NCBI GenBank assembly: GCA_007096045.1 | Contig: SFAU01000003.1 | Span: 1-35,248 of the forward strand | Direction: 5' to 3' | DNA length: 35,248 nt | Source of the DNA: Microcystis novacekii Mn_MB_F_20050700_S1 | Lineage (GTDB): Bacteria > Cyanobacteriota > Cyanobacteriia > Cyanobacteriales > Microcystaceae | In this document: positions 7,736-16,562 of the stretch, one piece after another | Position numbering within the stretch: position 1 is the first letter of the stretch | Layout of the letters: every line of letters begins with the position of its first letter | Translations under genes and position numbers: made by a program | The notes under the pieces: model-generated | Told to the model about the DNA's origin: nothing | What the model saw: the letters and a program-made list of their open reading frames with translations, nothing else | Databases searched by the model: none

Positions 7736-8665
7736 ATGACAATTCTACAAGCATGGCTTCAAAATTTGCAAGCACGGTTTCAAAATCGGAACAATCAGAA
7801 TGCGTTACCTCATGCAGGTGTATCACTTGAAGATCTGAGAAAATTATCTGTAGGCAATCCTGAACAAGCCAAGATAATATTAGAATATGAAAAACTTAAA
7901 GAGGATAATCATTGGTTAAAAACTTTTTTAACTTTTGTTGCAGGTGCATTAATCCCTTTAATTGGTCTGGGGCCACAGATTATTCAAAAACAACAAGAGA
8001 TTCAGAATCTGAAAGAACAAGCGAAGAAAAATATAGAAAAGGATATTTATGGAATATTTTTAACCAACAGAACTGTAATCTACTCTACAAACCCAAGCGA
8101 ATGCGAAAGTTTCGCACGTATCACGGATGCTGTTTATCATGGCAGTGAAGATTTGGGTCCTATCTTTAACCGACTAGCTGATAATGTCAATGCAAAAAAC
8201 TGTAAATCCATCTTATGGCAACTTGAAGAACAACAACCCAATTCAAATCAGTCACCATCTCCTGAAGACAAACAACAAGCACAAGAACAAGCGACGAGTA
8301 TATCAAAGCTTAAATCTGATAAAGTAACAATCCAAATAGAAGACTTGATTAAAAAATTTACTACGTCTAAGCGAAAAACTGCAAGTTTGACTTTAAGTGA
8401 GTTAGCCAATAAGGATCCAGAAGCAAAACCACGAGTGGTGAATGCTTTGATCGGCGGCATAGTTGGTGACAATGACAATAAAGAGAACGCATATCTTAAA
8501 AACTTGTATATTGCTTACACCTTAGGGAAGATTAATGATTGGAATTCATCCGAATATGGAAAGGTTTGCGATTTAAAAAAATCAAAAAATTACAATGATC
8601 CAACATTTAAAATGCGGGTAAATAACGCCATTAATAAATTAGATAAGTCCCAACATTGTCCTTAA
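7736..8665 (+). CDS. Unknown membrane-anchored protein
   Basis: A 309-residue protein that I do not recognise. It starts 23 bp after the DUF2442 gene with GAGGA upstream, so it is probably in the same transcript. Residues 1-60 are polar and helical; residues 61-82 (LKTFLTFVAGALIPLIGLG and following) form one membrane segment. A charged coiled-coil-like stretch follows (QKQQEIQNLKEQAKKNIEK). The middle has paired cysteines in NPSECESF and NAKNCKSI, then a Gln/Ser/Pro-rich linker near 165-185. The C-terminus (TASLTLSELANKDPEAKPRVVNALIGGI, in two helices) resembles HEAT-like helical repeats. Low GC and Lys/Asn-rich codons suggest acquired DNA. Confidence 0.6.
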   Translation: MTILQAWLQNLQARFQNRNNQNALPHAGVSLEDLRKLSVGNPEQAKIILEYEKLKEDNHWLKTFLTFVAGALIPLIGLGPQIIQKQQEIQNLKEQAKKNIEKDIYGIFLTNRTVIYSTNPSECESFARITDAVYHGSEDLGPIFNRLADNVNAKNCKSILWQLEEQQPNSNQSPSPEDKQQAQEQATSISKLKSDKVTIQIEDLIKKFTTSKRKTASLTLSELANKDPEAKPRVVNALIGGIVGDNDNKENAYLKNLYIAYTLGKINDWNSSEYGKVCDLKKSKNYNDPTFKMRVNNAINKLDKSQHCP

Positions 8666-8675
8666 ATAAACCCTG

Positions 8676-8707
8676 TAGGTTGGGTTGACGCAAGGAAACC
8701 CAACCTA
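8676..8707. terminator. Hairpin after the membrane-protein gene
   Basis: TAGGTTGGGTT (8676-8686) pairs with AACCCAACCTA (8697-8707) around a 10-nt loop, starting 11 bp after the upstream stop codon. It has no T-run. It resembles dispersed cyanobacterial hairpin repeats. Confidence 0.55.
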
Positions 8708-8745
8708 TGCTTATTCTTTCTCTAACTTTACTTTAGATATTGTAG

Positions 8746-8776
8746 GGTGCGTTAAGGGAATGTAACGCACCTTTTT
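8746..8776 (+). terminator. Intrinsic terminator-like hairpin with T-run
   Basis: GGTGCGTTA (8746-8754) pairs with TAACGCACC (8763-8771) and is followed by TTTTT (8772-8776). It is well placed to end transcription from the 7184-8665 gene set. The motif ACGCACCTTTTTA recurs at 8875-8887, just after the neighbouring MITE-like element. Confidence 0.65.
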
Positions 8777-8778
8777 AG

Positions 8779-8878
8779 GCGTTGTCAGATCAGAATATGA
8801 AAGATGCCATGCAATCCTTGCTATCAAAGTAATTTCAGTTCCGGTGCTGATTCGGATCATCTTTCAATTTGACAACGC
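8779..8878. mobile_element. 100-bp MITE-like element
   Basis: GCGTTGTCA (8779-8787) is the perfect inverse of TGACAACGC (8870-8878). The inverted similarity continues inward imperfectly (ATGAAAGATG on the left, CATCTTTCAA on the right). There is no coding capacity. It lies directly after the hairpin at 8746-8776, and the sequence CACCTTTTTA follows both the hairpin and the element, so the element may have inserted into or duplicated that repeat. Confidence 0.55.
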
Positions 8879-8932
8879 ACCTTTTTAAGAAATGTGAGTA
8901 GCAAGTCTCGACGCTCAACTACAATTAGAATT

Positions 8933-9025
8933 ATAGTCATTTCAATTAAGATTGAGAATATTAATCCCAGAGTTCCTAAGGGTTTTGTCGGTCTAGACTG
9001 TATCAGACTTATCTGAAATGACTAT
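8933..9025 (-). mobile_element. 93-bp MITE copy B (inverted partner of 473-565)
   Basis: The termini are ATAGTCATTTCA (8933-8944) and TGAAATGACTAT (9014-9025). The interior matches the reverse complement of the copy at 473-565 with about 8 mismatches in 93 bp. Its last base is immediately followed by the ATG of a vapC remnant, so the element has replaced whatever upstream sequence that gene had. Terminal TA dinucleotides fit TA-target insertion. Confidence 0.8.
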
Positions 9026-9160
9026 ATGAGATATTTATTAGACACAGATTATCTAAGCATTCTTCTGGTAAAGATGGATGCTCGAATCGCAGCGATTGTA
9101 CTGTCCTGTGGAGTGATTTTATTAACTCGTAATCAGCGAGATTTTGGTAAAGTATCGTAG
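9026..9160 (+). pseudogene. VapC-type PIN toxin with in-frame internal deletion
   Basis: The frame MRYLLDTDYLSIL is the canonical start of a VapC PIN-domain ribonuclease, with the first catalytic Asp. After only three more residues the frame jumps to DARIAAIVLSCGVILLTRN followed by QRDFGKVS, the canonical C-terminal part of the same family. About 80-90 central residues are missing, including the second acidic residue of the active site, yet the reading frame is intact (44 codons plus TAG). It cannot fold as a PIN nuclease. The MITE ending at 9025 abuts its ATG, and its 3' end overlaps the convergent oxidoreductase gene by 28 bp. No antitoxin gene is present. Confidence 0.75.
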
Positions 9161-10290
9161 AGCTTATCAAACTGTTTCATAAAAGCTCGATCGATCCGAT
9201 CTTTCCATAACCATAATAACGGTGATTGCCAGCCAAAACCGCCCCAAGATGCGATCGCTTTTTGGTCTCCTGTACCGATCAAACTGAGATAATTTTTCTG
9301 AGGAAAATAGGGTTTTAAGGGCTGATTTTGCAGAATTCTTACTAAATTATCAAACAGGGGTTTTCCTTGTCGGACGGCAAAAACTCCCGCTTTCGGACGG
9401 GGATAATCTGGAATCGTGGCAATATCTCCCACGGCAAAAATATGGGGATGGGAAAGAGATTGCAGATAATTATTCACTAAAATAAACCCTTTTTCATCTG
9501 TCAGTAATCCCGACTCTTTAATCCAACTAGGGGCCGAGGCAGCCGTTACCCAAATTATATAATCTATGGGCAAAACTAACCCCGATGAACAGATAACTTG
9601 GTTTGGTCTTACCTCTATTACATCCGTTGATAAATATAATCTAATTCCCCTTTGTTTAAAAATCTTCTCTAAACGTTGACCGACCCAATTATTATGGGCT
9701 GGTAGTAGTTTTTTTCCTCGATGAATTAGAGATAAATTCAAATTACTGCTAGAGTTGAGAATTTTTGCCAAACGGGACTGCATATTTAAAGCTAATTCAA
9801 CTCCGCCAGCGCCACCACCAACAATGACGATATTTAGAGGATTATTCGGGTTACTAACCGCTTTTTTCAGGATTTCTTGCCATCCTTCCCAAAAAATCGG
9901 CACCGGTTTGGCGGGAATAGCGTACTCTTTAGCACCGATAACATTATCTACTGCTGGGATGCTGCCGATATCGATCGAGAGATAATCAAAGGGAATCTGT
10001 AAAGAATTATTACAAATAACTTGACATTTTTCTGTATCTATGTATTTAGCCTTAGATAAACAGAATTGTGCTTGAGAATACCTAGCTAGAGAAGGTAAAT
10101 CGATATGAGTCTCGGCAAAATCATAAAAACTGGCGATGTGGCCGGGTAACATTCCCGAATAGGGAGTATGGGTGACATCGCTAATTAAAGTTAATTGAAG
10201 GTTTTTTAGGGGTGATTGTCCCCAAAGACGAAGGGCGATCGCATGACTATGGCCACCACCGATAAAAACTAGGCGCTTGACTAAATCCAT
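9133..10290 (-). CDS. FAD-dependent pyridine nucleotide-disulfide oxidoreductase (family found N-terminal to SelD)
   Basis: A 385-residue flavoprotein with two Rossmann motifs. FIGGGHSHAIALRLWG near residue 9 binds FAD, and IVIVGGGAGGVELALNMQSR near 160 binds NAD(P)H. A late FAD motif, HIFAVGDIA, lies near 290. The GGGHSH start and TPYSGMLPG motif match the oxidoreductase family that in many bacteria is fused to selenophosphate synthetase SelD; here there is no SelD part. It also resembles type II NADH dehydrogenases, but no membrane-anchoring C-terminal helix is obvious. Substrate unknown. It is divergent from phaA with a 209-bp gap in which I see no clear promoter. Confidence 0.8.
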   Translation of the reverse strand: MDLVKRLVFIGGGHSHAIALRLWGQSPLKNLQLTLISDVTHTPYSGMLPGHIASFYDFAETHIDLPSLARYSQAQFCLSKAKYIDTEKCQVICNNSLQIPFDYLSIDIGSIPAVDNVIGAKEYAIPAKPVPIFWEGWQEILKKAVSNPNNPLNIVIVGGGAGGVELALNMQSRLAKILNSSSNLNLSLIHRGKKLLPAHNNWVGQRLEKIFKQRGIRLYLSTDVIEVRPNQVICSSGLVLPIDYIIWVTAASAPSWIKESGLLTDEKGFILVNNYLQSLSHPHIFAVGDIATIPDYPRPKAGVFAVRQGKPLFDNLVRILQNQPLKPYFPQKNYLSLIGTGDQKAIASWGGFGWQSPLLWLWKDRIDRAFMKQFDKLYDTLPKSR

Positions 10291-10499
10291 AAAAAACGGT
10301 ATTGCTGCCGGAAAAGTTAAATTCTAATGAATATATCTTCTTACCCAGAAATTCTGCTGCAAAATCGAAAGTAGATAGACAAAAACTCAAGGCATCGAGG
10401 CCAGGAACTTTTAACCAATGTTGGGATTTTACTTTTTTCTGACTCGATACCCTAAGGCAATTCTATCTAGTATCTTCGCTTCCCAATAGAGAGAAGTCT

Positions 10500-11690
10500 A
10501 TGCCAGAAGTTTATATCGTAGCCGCTGTCCGGACTCCAATTGGTCGTTTTGGTGGGGGATTGATGGGATTATCCCCGGCCGATTTAGGGGCAACAGTGAT
10601 GAAATCTGCCCTAGAAATCGCTAATTTGCCATCAGAAGCCCTAGATTTGTACATTTTCGGCAATGTTTTGGGAGCGGGTCATGGTCAGTTAATTCCCCGG
10701 CAAGCGGCGATTAAAGCGGGAATTCCCGTAAGCGTGGACGGATATCGGGTGGATATGGTTTGTTCTTCGGGAATGATTGCCGTTAGTAACGCTGCCACCT
10801 CAATTCGCGCTGGAGAAGCGGATCTCGTCCTCGCTGGTGGCATTGAATCCATGTCCCAAACTGGCTTTTTTCTCTCCCATCGGGCCCGGTGGGGTTATAA
10901 ATTCCTCATGGGTGCGCCAGAACAATTAACGGATCTATTACTCCACGATGGCTTAACCGATGCTACCACGGGTGAGGGCATGGGTTCCCAAGTCGATCGC
11001 CTCTGTCTCGATCGCGGGGTTTCTCGGCAAGCATTAGACGAAATTGCCGCTTTATCCCACCAAAGAGCGGCCACAGCCACAGAAAAAGGCTGGTTTAAGG
11101 GCGAAATCGTGCCAATTGAGATTAAATCTAAGAAAGGTTCCACAATTATTGATCAAGATGAGGGTATTCGTCCCGATAGTACCCCAGAAGGGTTGGGAAA
11201 ACTGCGGCCGGCTTTTAATCCGTCGGGAGTTTTAACTGCGGGGAATAGTAGTCAGATTTCCGATGGGGCCGCCGCTATCCTTTTAGCCAGTCAAAAAGCT
11301 GTGGATCAGTACGGTTTAAAACCAATTGCCAAAATCCTTGGCGGTGCTGTGGGGGCCGGAAAAACTGATCGCTTCCCGGAAGCCACCGTCCCGGCGGTGA
11401 AAAAATTACTGGCATCTCTAAATAAAACGATCGAAGATTTCGATTTAGTGGAAAATAACGAAGCTTTTGCCTTAAATAATCTGCTTTTTGAGATGGATCT
11501 GGGGTTAGCTAGGGAAAAACAAAACGTTCACGGTGGTGCGATCGCATTAGGTCATCCCATCGGTGCTTCCGGAGCGCGAATTCTGGTGACGTTAATTAAC
11601 GCGTTGAAAGTACAGGATAAAACCCTCGGTATGGCGGCCGTCTGTCATGGGACCGGTGGCGGAACAGCGATCGCAATTGAGAGAGTTTAG
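10500..11690 (+). CDS. phaA: Acetyl-CoA acetyltransferase (beta-ketothiolase) PhaA
   Basis: PhaA condenses two acetyl-CoA to acetoacetyl-CoA, the first step of polyhydroxybutyrate synthesis in the cytoplasm. The 396-residue length is normal for thiolases. The nucleophilic Cys88 lies in MVCSSGM, the catalytic His in GGAIALGHPIGASG, and the second active-site Cys in VCHGTGGG near the C-terminus; NNEAFALN is also conserved. The ATG at 10500 starts the standard thiolase N-terminus (EVYIVAAVRTPIGRFGG) with a purine-rich AGAGAGAAG just upstream. phaB follows after 12 bp with a good ribosome-binding site, so the two form an operon. It is the first gene of a complete PHB set ending at phaC. Confidence 0.95.
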   Translation: MPEVYIVAAVRTPIGRFGGGLMGLSPADLGATVMKSALEIANLPSEALDLYIFGNVLGAGHGQLIPRQAAIKAGIPVSVDGYRVDMVCSSGMIAVSNAATSIRAGEADLVLAGGIESMSQTGFFLSHRARWGYKFLMGAPEQLTDLLLHDGLTDATTGEGMGSQVDRLCLDRGVSRQALDEIAALSHQRAATATEKGWFKGEIVPIEIKSKKGSTIIDQDEGIRPDSTPEGLGKLRPAFNPSGVLTAGNSSQISDGAAAILLASQKAVDQYGLKPIAKILGGAVGAGKTDRFPEATVPAVKKLLASLNKTIEDFDLVENNEAFALNNLLFEMDLGLAREKQNVHGGAIALGHPIGASGARILVTLINALKVQDKTLGMAAVCHGTGGGTAIAIERV

Positions 11691-11702
11691 GAGGAAAAAA
11701 TT

Positions 11703-12872
<1,170 letters not shown>

Positions 12873-12951
12873 CTTATCAGTTATTAGTTATCGGGTGTAG
12901 AGTGGGTTAGTAAACTAGAGAAATTAGAGTTAAAGGAAAAGGGCAAAAATA

Positions 12952-13947
12952 ATGGATAAACCGACACAAGCTTGGAGTGAGATGGCCGCCGATTACGTCA
13001 ATCTTTGGACAGAAACCGGGGCAAAAATGTGGTCAAGTTGGTTTGATATGATGGGAGCGATACCGACTCCTATGGGCAATATTAAACCAGAATTACAAGA
13101 GGCAACCCAGCGCTATTTTGATAATCGGGATTTATTGATCAAATTCCTAAAATTATCGATGGAAGCTTGGGAAAGTATCTTCCCGAAAATGCAAACAGGA
13201 GAAGACTGGCAAACAATTTTAGATAATTATACCCAACAGATGCGCGGTCAACTGAATAGTTTTACTGCCACCACTTCCCAAAGTAGTCAAGATGTCAGTC
13301 AACTATGGACAATTTACCTGCAACAATTGCAAAGTCTCAATCATTTATGGTTCGATCCTTTGGTGCTGTCAAATGAGACAATAACCAAAGCTTGGTTAGG
13401 TAACACTTCTTCTTTGATCGAACTGAATAATATCTACTGGCAGAAGTTTTATGATGAAACTTTTGGCCAATGGTTACAGATGCCTTTATTGGGATTGCCG
13501 CGAGAATTTAACCGCAAATTACTCGATAGTTTTGAAACTTGGCGCATTCTTTATCAAGCTAGTATTAACTATCAAATTGTGCTGGCTGATATTCAGGTTA
13601 AATCCTTTGAAGCTTTAACTAAAAAATTAGTTTTCCTAGCAGAAAAAGGTCAACCTGTCAAAGATTGGCGAGAATTTCAAGATCTGTGGAGTGTCGTCGC
13701 TGATGATATTTTTGAAAAGGCTTTTTGTCAACCAGAAAACCTAAAAGTCCGGGGAAAATTTATTAATTCCCTCAATGATTATCGCCTCAAACAGCAGGAT
13801 TTAATGGAAATTTACCTGCGCTCAATGAATCTGCCTACCCGCAGCGAAGTCGATGAAATTCATCGGACTATCTATGAATTACGCAAAGAGGTAAAAAGTC
13901 TCAAAAAAGCTTTAGGAGAAAAAAAAGAAATAGAAAGTAACAATTAG
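12952..13947 (+). CDS. phaE: Class III PHA synthase subunit PhaE
   Basis: PhaE is the non-catalytic subunit of class III polyhydroxyalkanoate synthase; it binds PhaC and activates polymerisation on granules. The 331-residue protein is helical, rich in Trp and Gln, with no nuclease or hydrolase motif. Signatures include GNIKPELQEATQRYFDN, DLLIKFLKLSMEAWESIFPK and the conserved C-terminal MNLPTRSEVDEIHRTIYEL followed by a Lys/Glu coiled coil (RKEVKSLKKALGEKKE). AAGGA precedes the ATG at 12952. phaC follows after 232 bp, much of it repeat arrays, so the two may still share a transcript. It lies downstream of phaAB and the brnTA-like pair. Confidence 0.9.
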   Translation: MDKPTQAWSEMAADYVNLWTETGAKMWSSWFDMMGAIPTPMGNIKPELQEATQRYFDNRDLLIKFLKLSMEAWESIFPKMQTGEDWQTILDNYTQQMRGQLNSFTATTSQSSQDVSQLWTIYLQQLQSLNHLWFDPLVLSNETITKAWLGNTSSLIELNNIYWQKFYDETFGQWLQMPLLGLPREFNRKLLDSFETWRILYQASINYQIVLADIQVKSFEALTKKLVFLAEKGQPVKDWREFQDLWSVVADDIFEKAFCQPENLKVRGKFINSLNDYRLKQQDLMEIYLRSMNLPTRSEVDEIHRTIYELRKEVKSLKKALGEKKEIESNN

Positions 13948-13963
13948 TTAATTGTGCTTGACA

Positions 13964-14116
13964 ATCAGTTATCAGTTATCAGTTATCAGTTATCAGTTAT
14001 CAGTTATCAGTTATCAGTTATCAGTTATCGGATTGCAGTTTTAAGTATATAGTGTTAGGTGAAAACTTCGGAACTTTCTTTTCACTGATTACTGTTTACT
14101 GTTCACTGCTCACTGA
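13964..14116. repeat. Long TTATCAG array plus inverted companion between phaE and phaC
   Basis: 13964-14029 is an almost pure run of about nine TTATCAG heptamers, the longest in the window. After a 50-bp spacer, 14082-14116 has the opposite-strand companion (CACTGATTACTGTTTACTG and following). The paired halves could form a large imperfect stem in the phaE-phaC spacer. Pyrimidine-rich CCCCACCTCCC-type sequence follows up to the phaC ribosome-binding site. Confidence 0.88.
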
Positions 14117-14179
14117 AAAATCCCCACTTCCCCACCTCCCCACCTCCCTATCACCCTACTTCCCTAGGAGAATTAAATT

Positions 14180-15274
14180 ATGTGGCCATTTTTGACGCAA
14201 GTGAAACTGGAAGATTTTACCCAAGATTATCTAGAATTAACTCAAAAAAATCTCAAAGGTTTGGACAATCTTAAACGAGTTAAAGAAGAAGATATTCAGT
14301 GTGGAGTCTCGGAAAAAGAAGCAGTTTATCGGGAAGATAAAATCATTCTCTACCACTTTAAACCCTTGGTCGAAAAAACCTTCGAGATTCCCGTGCTGAT
14401 GGTTTATGCTTTGGTCAATCGTCCCTACATGGTAGATTTACAGGAAGGGCGTTCTTTAGTGGCAAATCTGCTGAAATTAGGCTTAGATATCTACTTAATT
14501 GATTGGGGATATCCCACTAGGAGCGATCGCTGGTTAACCCTTGATGATTATATCAATGGTTATGTCAATAATTGCGTCGATTTTATTCGTCAAAGTCACC
14601 ATCTCGACAAAATTAATCTGTTAGGAATCTGTCAGGGAGGAACCTTTAGTTTATGCTATAGTTCCCTCTATCCCGATAAGATAAAAAATCTGGTGACAAT
14701 GGTGACACCCGTGGACTTTTATCAAACCGAGACCCTCTTAAATATGCGCGGGGGATGTTCCCTGGGTTCTGAAGCATTAGACATCGATTTAATGGTAGAT
14801 GCTATGGGCAATATTCCGGGAGATTTTCTCAACTTAGAGTTTCTAGAATTGAAACCTTTACAGTTAGGTTATCAAAAATACCTCGATTTTCCTGACATCA
14901 TGGAAGACGAATCGAAATTAGTTAATTTTCTGCGGATGGAAAAATGGATTTTTGATAGTCCCGACCAAGCAGGAGAATCCTATCGACAGTTTCTCAAGGA
15001 TTTCTATCAGCAAAATAAACTGATTAAAGGAGAAGTGATGTTAGGAGATAAACGGGTAGATTTACACAATCTGACTATGCCAATTCTCAATCTTTATGCG
15101 GATAAAGATCACCTTGTCCCTCCCGCTTCTTCCCTCGCTTTAGGGAATTATATCGGTACTTCTGACTATACCGCTTGTGCTTTCCCCGTCGGACATATCG
15201 GAATGTATGTCAGTGGCAAAGTGCAACGGGATTTACCCCCCGCTATTGCCGATTGGTTAAAAGTAAGAGGGTGA
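14180..15274 (+). CDS. phaC: Class III PHA synthase catalytic subunit PhaC
   Basis: PhaC polymerises 3-hydroxybutyryl-CoA into polyhydroxybutyrate. At 364 residues it is the short, class III form that needs PhaE. The alpha/beta-hydrolase core shows the lipase-like box GICQGG with nucleophile Cys151, the catalytic Asp in LYADKDHLVPP and the catalytic His in FPVGHIGMYVSG. DWGYPTRSDRWLTLDDYING is a strong PhaC signature. AGGAG at 14166-14170 supports the ATG at 14180. It completes phaA-B-E-C in one stretch. Transposase debris begins almost at the stop codon. Confidence 0.95.
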   Translation: MWPFLTQVKLEDFTQDYLELTQKNLKGLDNLKRVKEEDIQCGVSEKEAVYREDKIILYHFKPLVEKTFEIPVLMVYALVNRPYMVDLQEGRSLVANLLKLGLDIYLIDWGYPTRSDRWLTLDDYINGYVNNCVDFIRQSHHLDKINLLGICQGGTFSLCYSSLYPDKIKNLVTMVTPVDFYQTETLLNMRGGCSLGSEALDIDLMVDAMGNIPGDFLNLEFLELKPLQLGYQKYLDFPDIMEDESKLVNFLRMEKWIFDSPDQAGESYRQFLKDFYQQNKLIKGEVMLGDKRVDLHNLTMPILNLYADKDHLVPPASSLALGNYIGTSDYTACAFPVGHIGMYVSGKVQRDLPPAIADWLKVRG

Positions 15275-15345
15275 ACTACTCTCAACGGAATTGAGAGCTT
15301 CCTATTTCAAGGGGGATCGCCTCAAGACGGACTTACGCCCAGCTT
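15257..15345 (-). pseudogene. Possible IS200/IS605 TnpB 3' remnant with end hairpin
   Basis: The minus strand reads KAGRKSVLRRSPLK, a TAG, then EALNSVESSS, which resembles the variable C-terminus of IS200/IS605-type TnpB proteins. A perfect stem (CTCTCAA 15279-15285, TTGAGAG 15291-15297, loop CGGAA) lies at the same place, as expected for the structured right end of such elements. The hairpin could also serve as a weak terminator for phaC. The match rests on a short segment, so the assignment is tentative. Confidence 0.35.
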
Positions 15346-15476
15346 TTGGTCTTTTGTATCCCCTCTATAGACTGATTGAGAACCTTGCCGACTCTCAAAG
15401 CTATCTTATCTTGACCTTTTAAAATTCCTTTCTCCCGTTGAGTGGCTTGAACAATCAAATCTAGCTCCTTAGAAAA
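15333..15476 (-). pseudogene. Transposase fragment, possibly IS1634-like
   Basis: The minus strand encodes KELDLIVQATQREKGILKG followed by QDKIALRVGKVLNQ and runs to a TAA at 15333-15335. The alternating charge pattern and G-x-D-K-I-x-L-x-V-G-K-V-x-N motif look like the middle of an IS1634-family transposase. No start and no catalytic region are present, so this is a decayed fragment. The gene-free gap 15275-15659 holds this, the TnpB-like piece, a terminator and the tkt-end copy. Confidence 0.4.
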
Positions 15477-15508
15477 ACAAAAAAATGAGCCAGATTTTTC
15501 TGACTCAT
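15470..15508 (-). terminator. Intrinsic terminator for minus-strand transcription
   Basis: On the minus strand, ATGAGTCAGA and TCTGGCTCAT (15485-15508) form a stem with one mismatch, followed by a run of seven T and more T-rich sequence. It lies just beyond the duplicated tkt 3' end at 15527-15591 and in the right orientation, so it may be the original tkt terminator displaced by the intervening island. Confidence 0.7.
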
Positions 15509-15526
15509 GACAGCTAAGATTTCAGG

Positions 15527-15591
15527 TAATTAACCTAACAACGCTTTTGCCTTCGCTACCACGTTATCCACAGTAAAACCGAACTTCTCTA
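15527..15591 (-). repeat. Copy of the tkt 3' end (distal 65-bp direct repeat)
   Basis: All 65 bases are identical to 18357-18421, which encodes the last 20 codons and stop of tkt plus 3 bp. Identity stops sharply on both sides. The short inverted pair TTCTCTA (15585-15591) and TAGAGAA (15598-15604) lies at the inner boundary. With the proximal copy it brackets 2.77 kb of accessory genes, like the attachment-site duplication made by an integrating element. Confidence 0.9.
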
Positions 15592-15659
15592 ACTTCCTAG
15601 AGAAAATATCGTAATTTTGTTAAAATAATCTCAAAGAAAAGCCTCTAAAATCAAAGGTA

Positions 15660-16553
15660 ATGTCCAAAATCGCTAAAAAACTTAGTAATTCTCCTTTTCG
15701 TTATCCCGGCGGTAAATTTTATGCCCGTAAGTTAATCTTAGCTTGTCTTCCCAGTCACCATAAGTATTGTGAACCTTTTGCGGGGGGAGCATCTATATTC
15801 TTTGCTAAGGAAAGTGTAGCAGAGAATATTCTCAATGACAAAGATGAAGAATTAATCAACTGTTATCGACATATCAGAGATTATCTTGATAGTCTAATTG
15901 AATTATTAAAAGCTCTAAACGCTACCAAAGAATTACACAGTTATTATAAAAATGAATTTCAACCAGCCAATGACCTAGAAAGAGCCATGCGTTGGTATTA
16001 TCTAAATAGAACTTCCTACTCAGGAATTATGAAACTTGAAAATTGTTATTGGGGTTATGGCGATAAGTATTCTATGCGTCCTGAAAACTGGCCTTCTCAC
16101 CTAAAAACCACTTCGGAAAAACTGCAAAATGTCAGTTTATCTTGTTTAGATTTTGAAGATTTAATCAATCAATTACCCGATGATTACTTTTTATTTGTCG
16201 ATCCTCCTTACTTTCAAGCAGATCAAAATAAATTCTATTGCTGCTTCTTCAGTCTAGAAGATCATGAAAGGTTATCTAAGACGTTGAAAAAACATCAACA
16301 TCGATTTAAATTTCTTTTGACTTATGATAATTGCTCCGAAATTATAGAAATGTATGATTGGTGTATTTCTTTACAAGATAATGAATGGAATTACACTATT
16401 AATCGAACTGATGATCAAAAAAATGGGTTAAAATTAGAACATGGTTATCAGAGTGAAAGACGCAAGGGTAAGGAGGTATTTATTGCTAATTATGATCTTC
16501 AGAAACCTGCAAGATTTACACCTCTACAATTAAGTTTATTCGATATATCTTGA
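15660..16553 (+). CDS. Dam-family (D12 class) adenine-N6 DNA methyltransferase
   Basis: A 297-residue class alpha adenine methyltransferase that transfers methyl from S-adenosylmethionine to adenine in DNA. RYPGGK at residues 14-19 and EPFAGGASI at 38-46 form the cofactor site; DPPY at 181-184 is the catalytic motif IV. The intervening region (residues 50-170) is the target recognition part, containing NRTSYSGI as in Dam and DpnM-like enzymes. Recognition of GATC is possible but not provable here. No intact restriction gene is adjacent; a truncated unknown gene converges 9 bp downstream. The protein looks complete. It is AT-richer than the flanking core genes and lies inside the repeat-bracketed island, consistent with transfer. 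Confidence 0.9.
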   Translation: MSKIAKKLSNSPFRYPGGKFYARKLILACLPSHHKYCEPFAGGASIFFAKESVAENILNDKDEELINCYRHIRDYLDSLIELLKALNATKELHSYYKNEFQPANDLERAMRWYYLNRTSYSGIMKLENCYWGYGDKYSMRPENWPSHLKTTSEKLQNVSLSCLDFEDLINQLPDDYFLFVDPPYFQADQNKFYCCFFSLEDHERLSKTLKKHQHRFKFLLTYDNCSEIIEMYDWCISLQDNEWNYTINRTDDQKNGLKLEHGYQSERRKGKEVFIANYDLQKPARFTPLQLSLFDIS

Positions 16554-16562
16554 TTGCTAATT

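Noticed and set aside
13964-14029. Heptamer run considered as CRISPR or replication iterons
   Set aside because: Pure 7-bp tandem repeats without spacers, and the same family recurs at many unrelated spots with no replication gene nearby.
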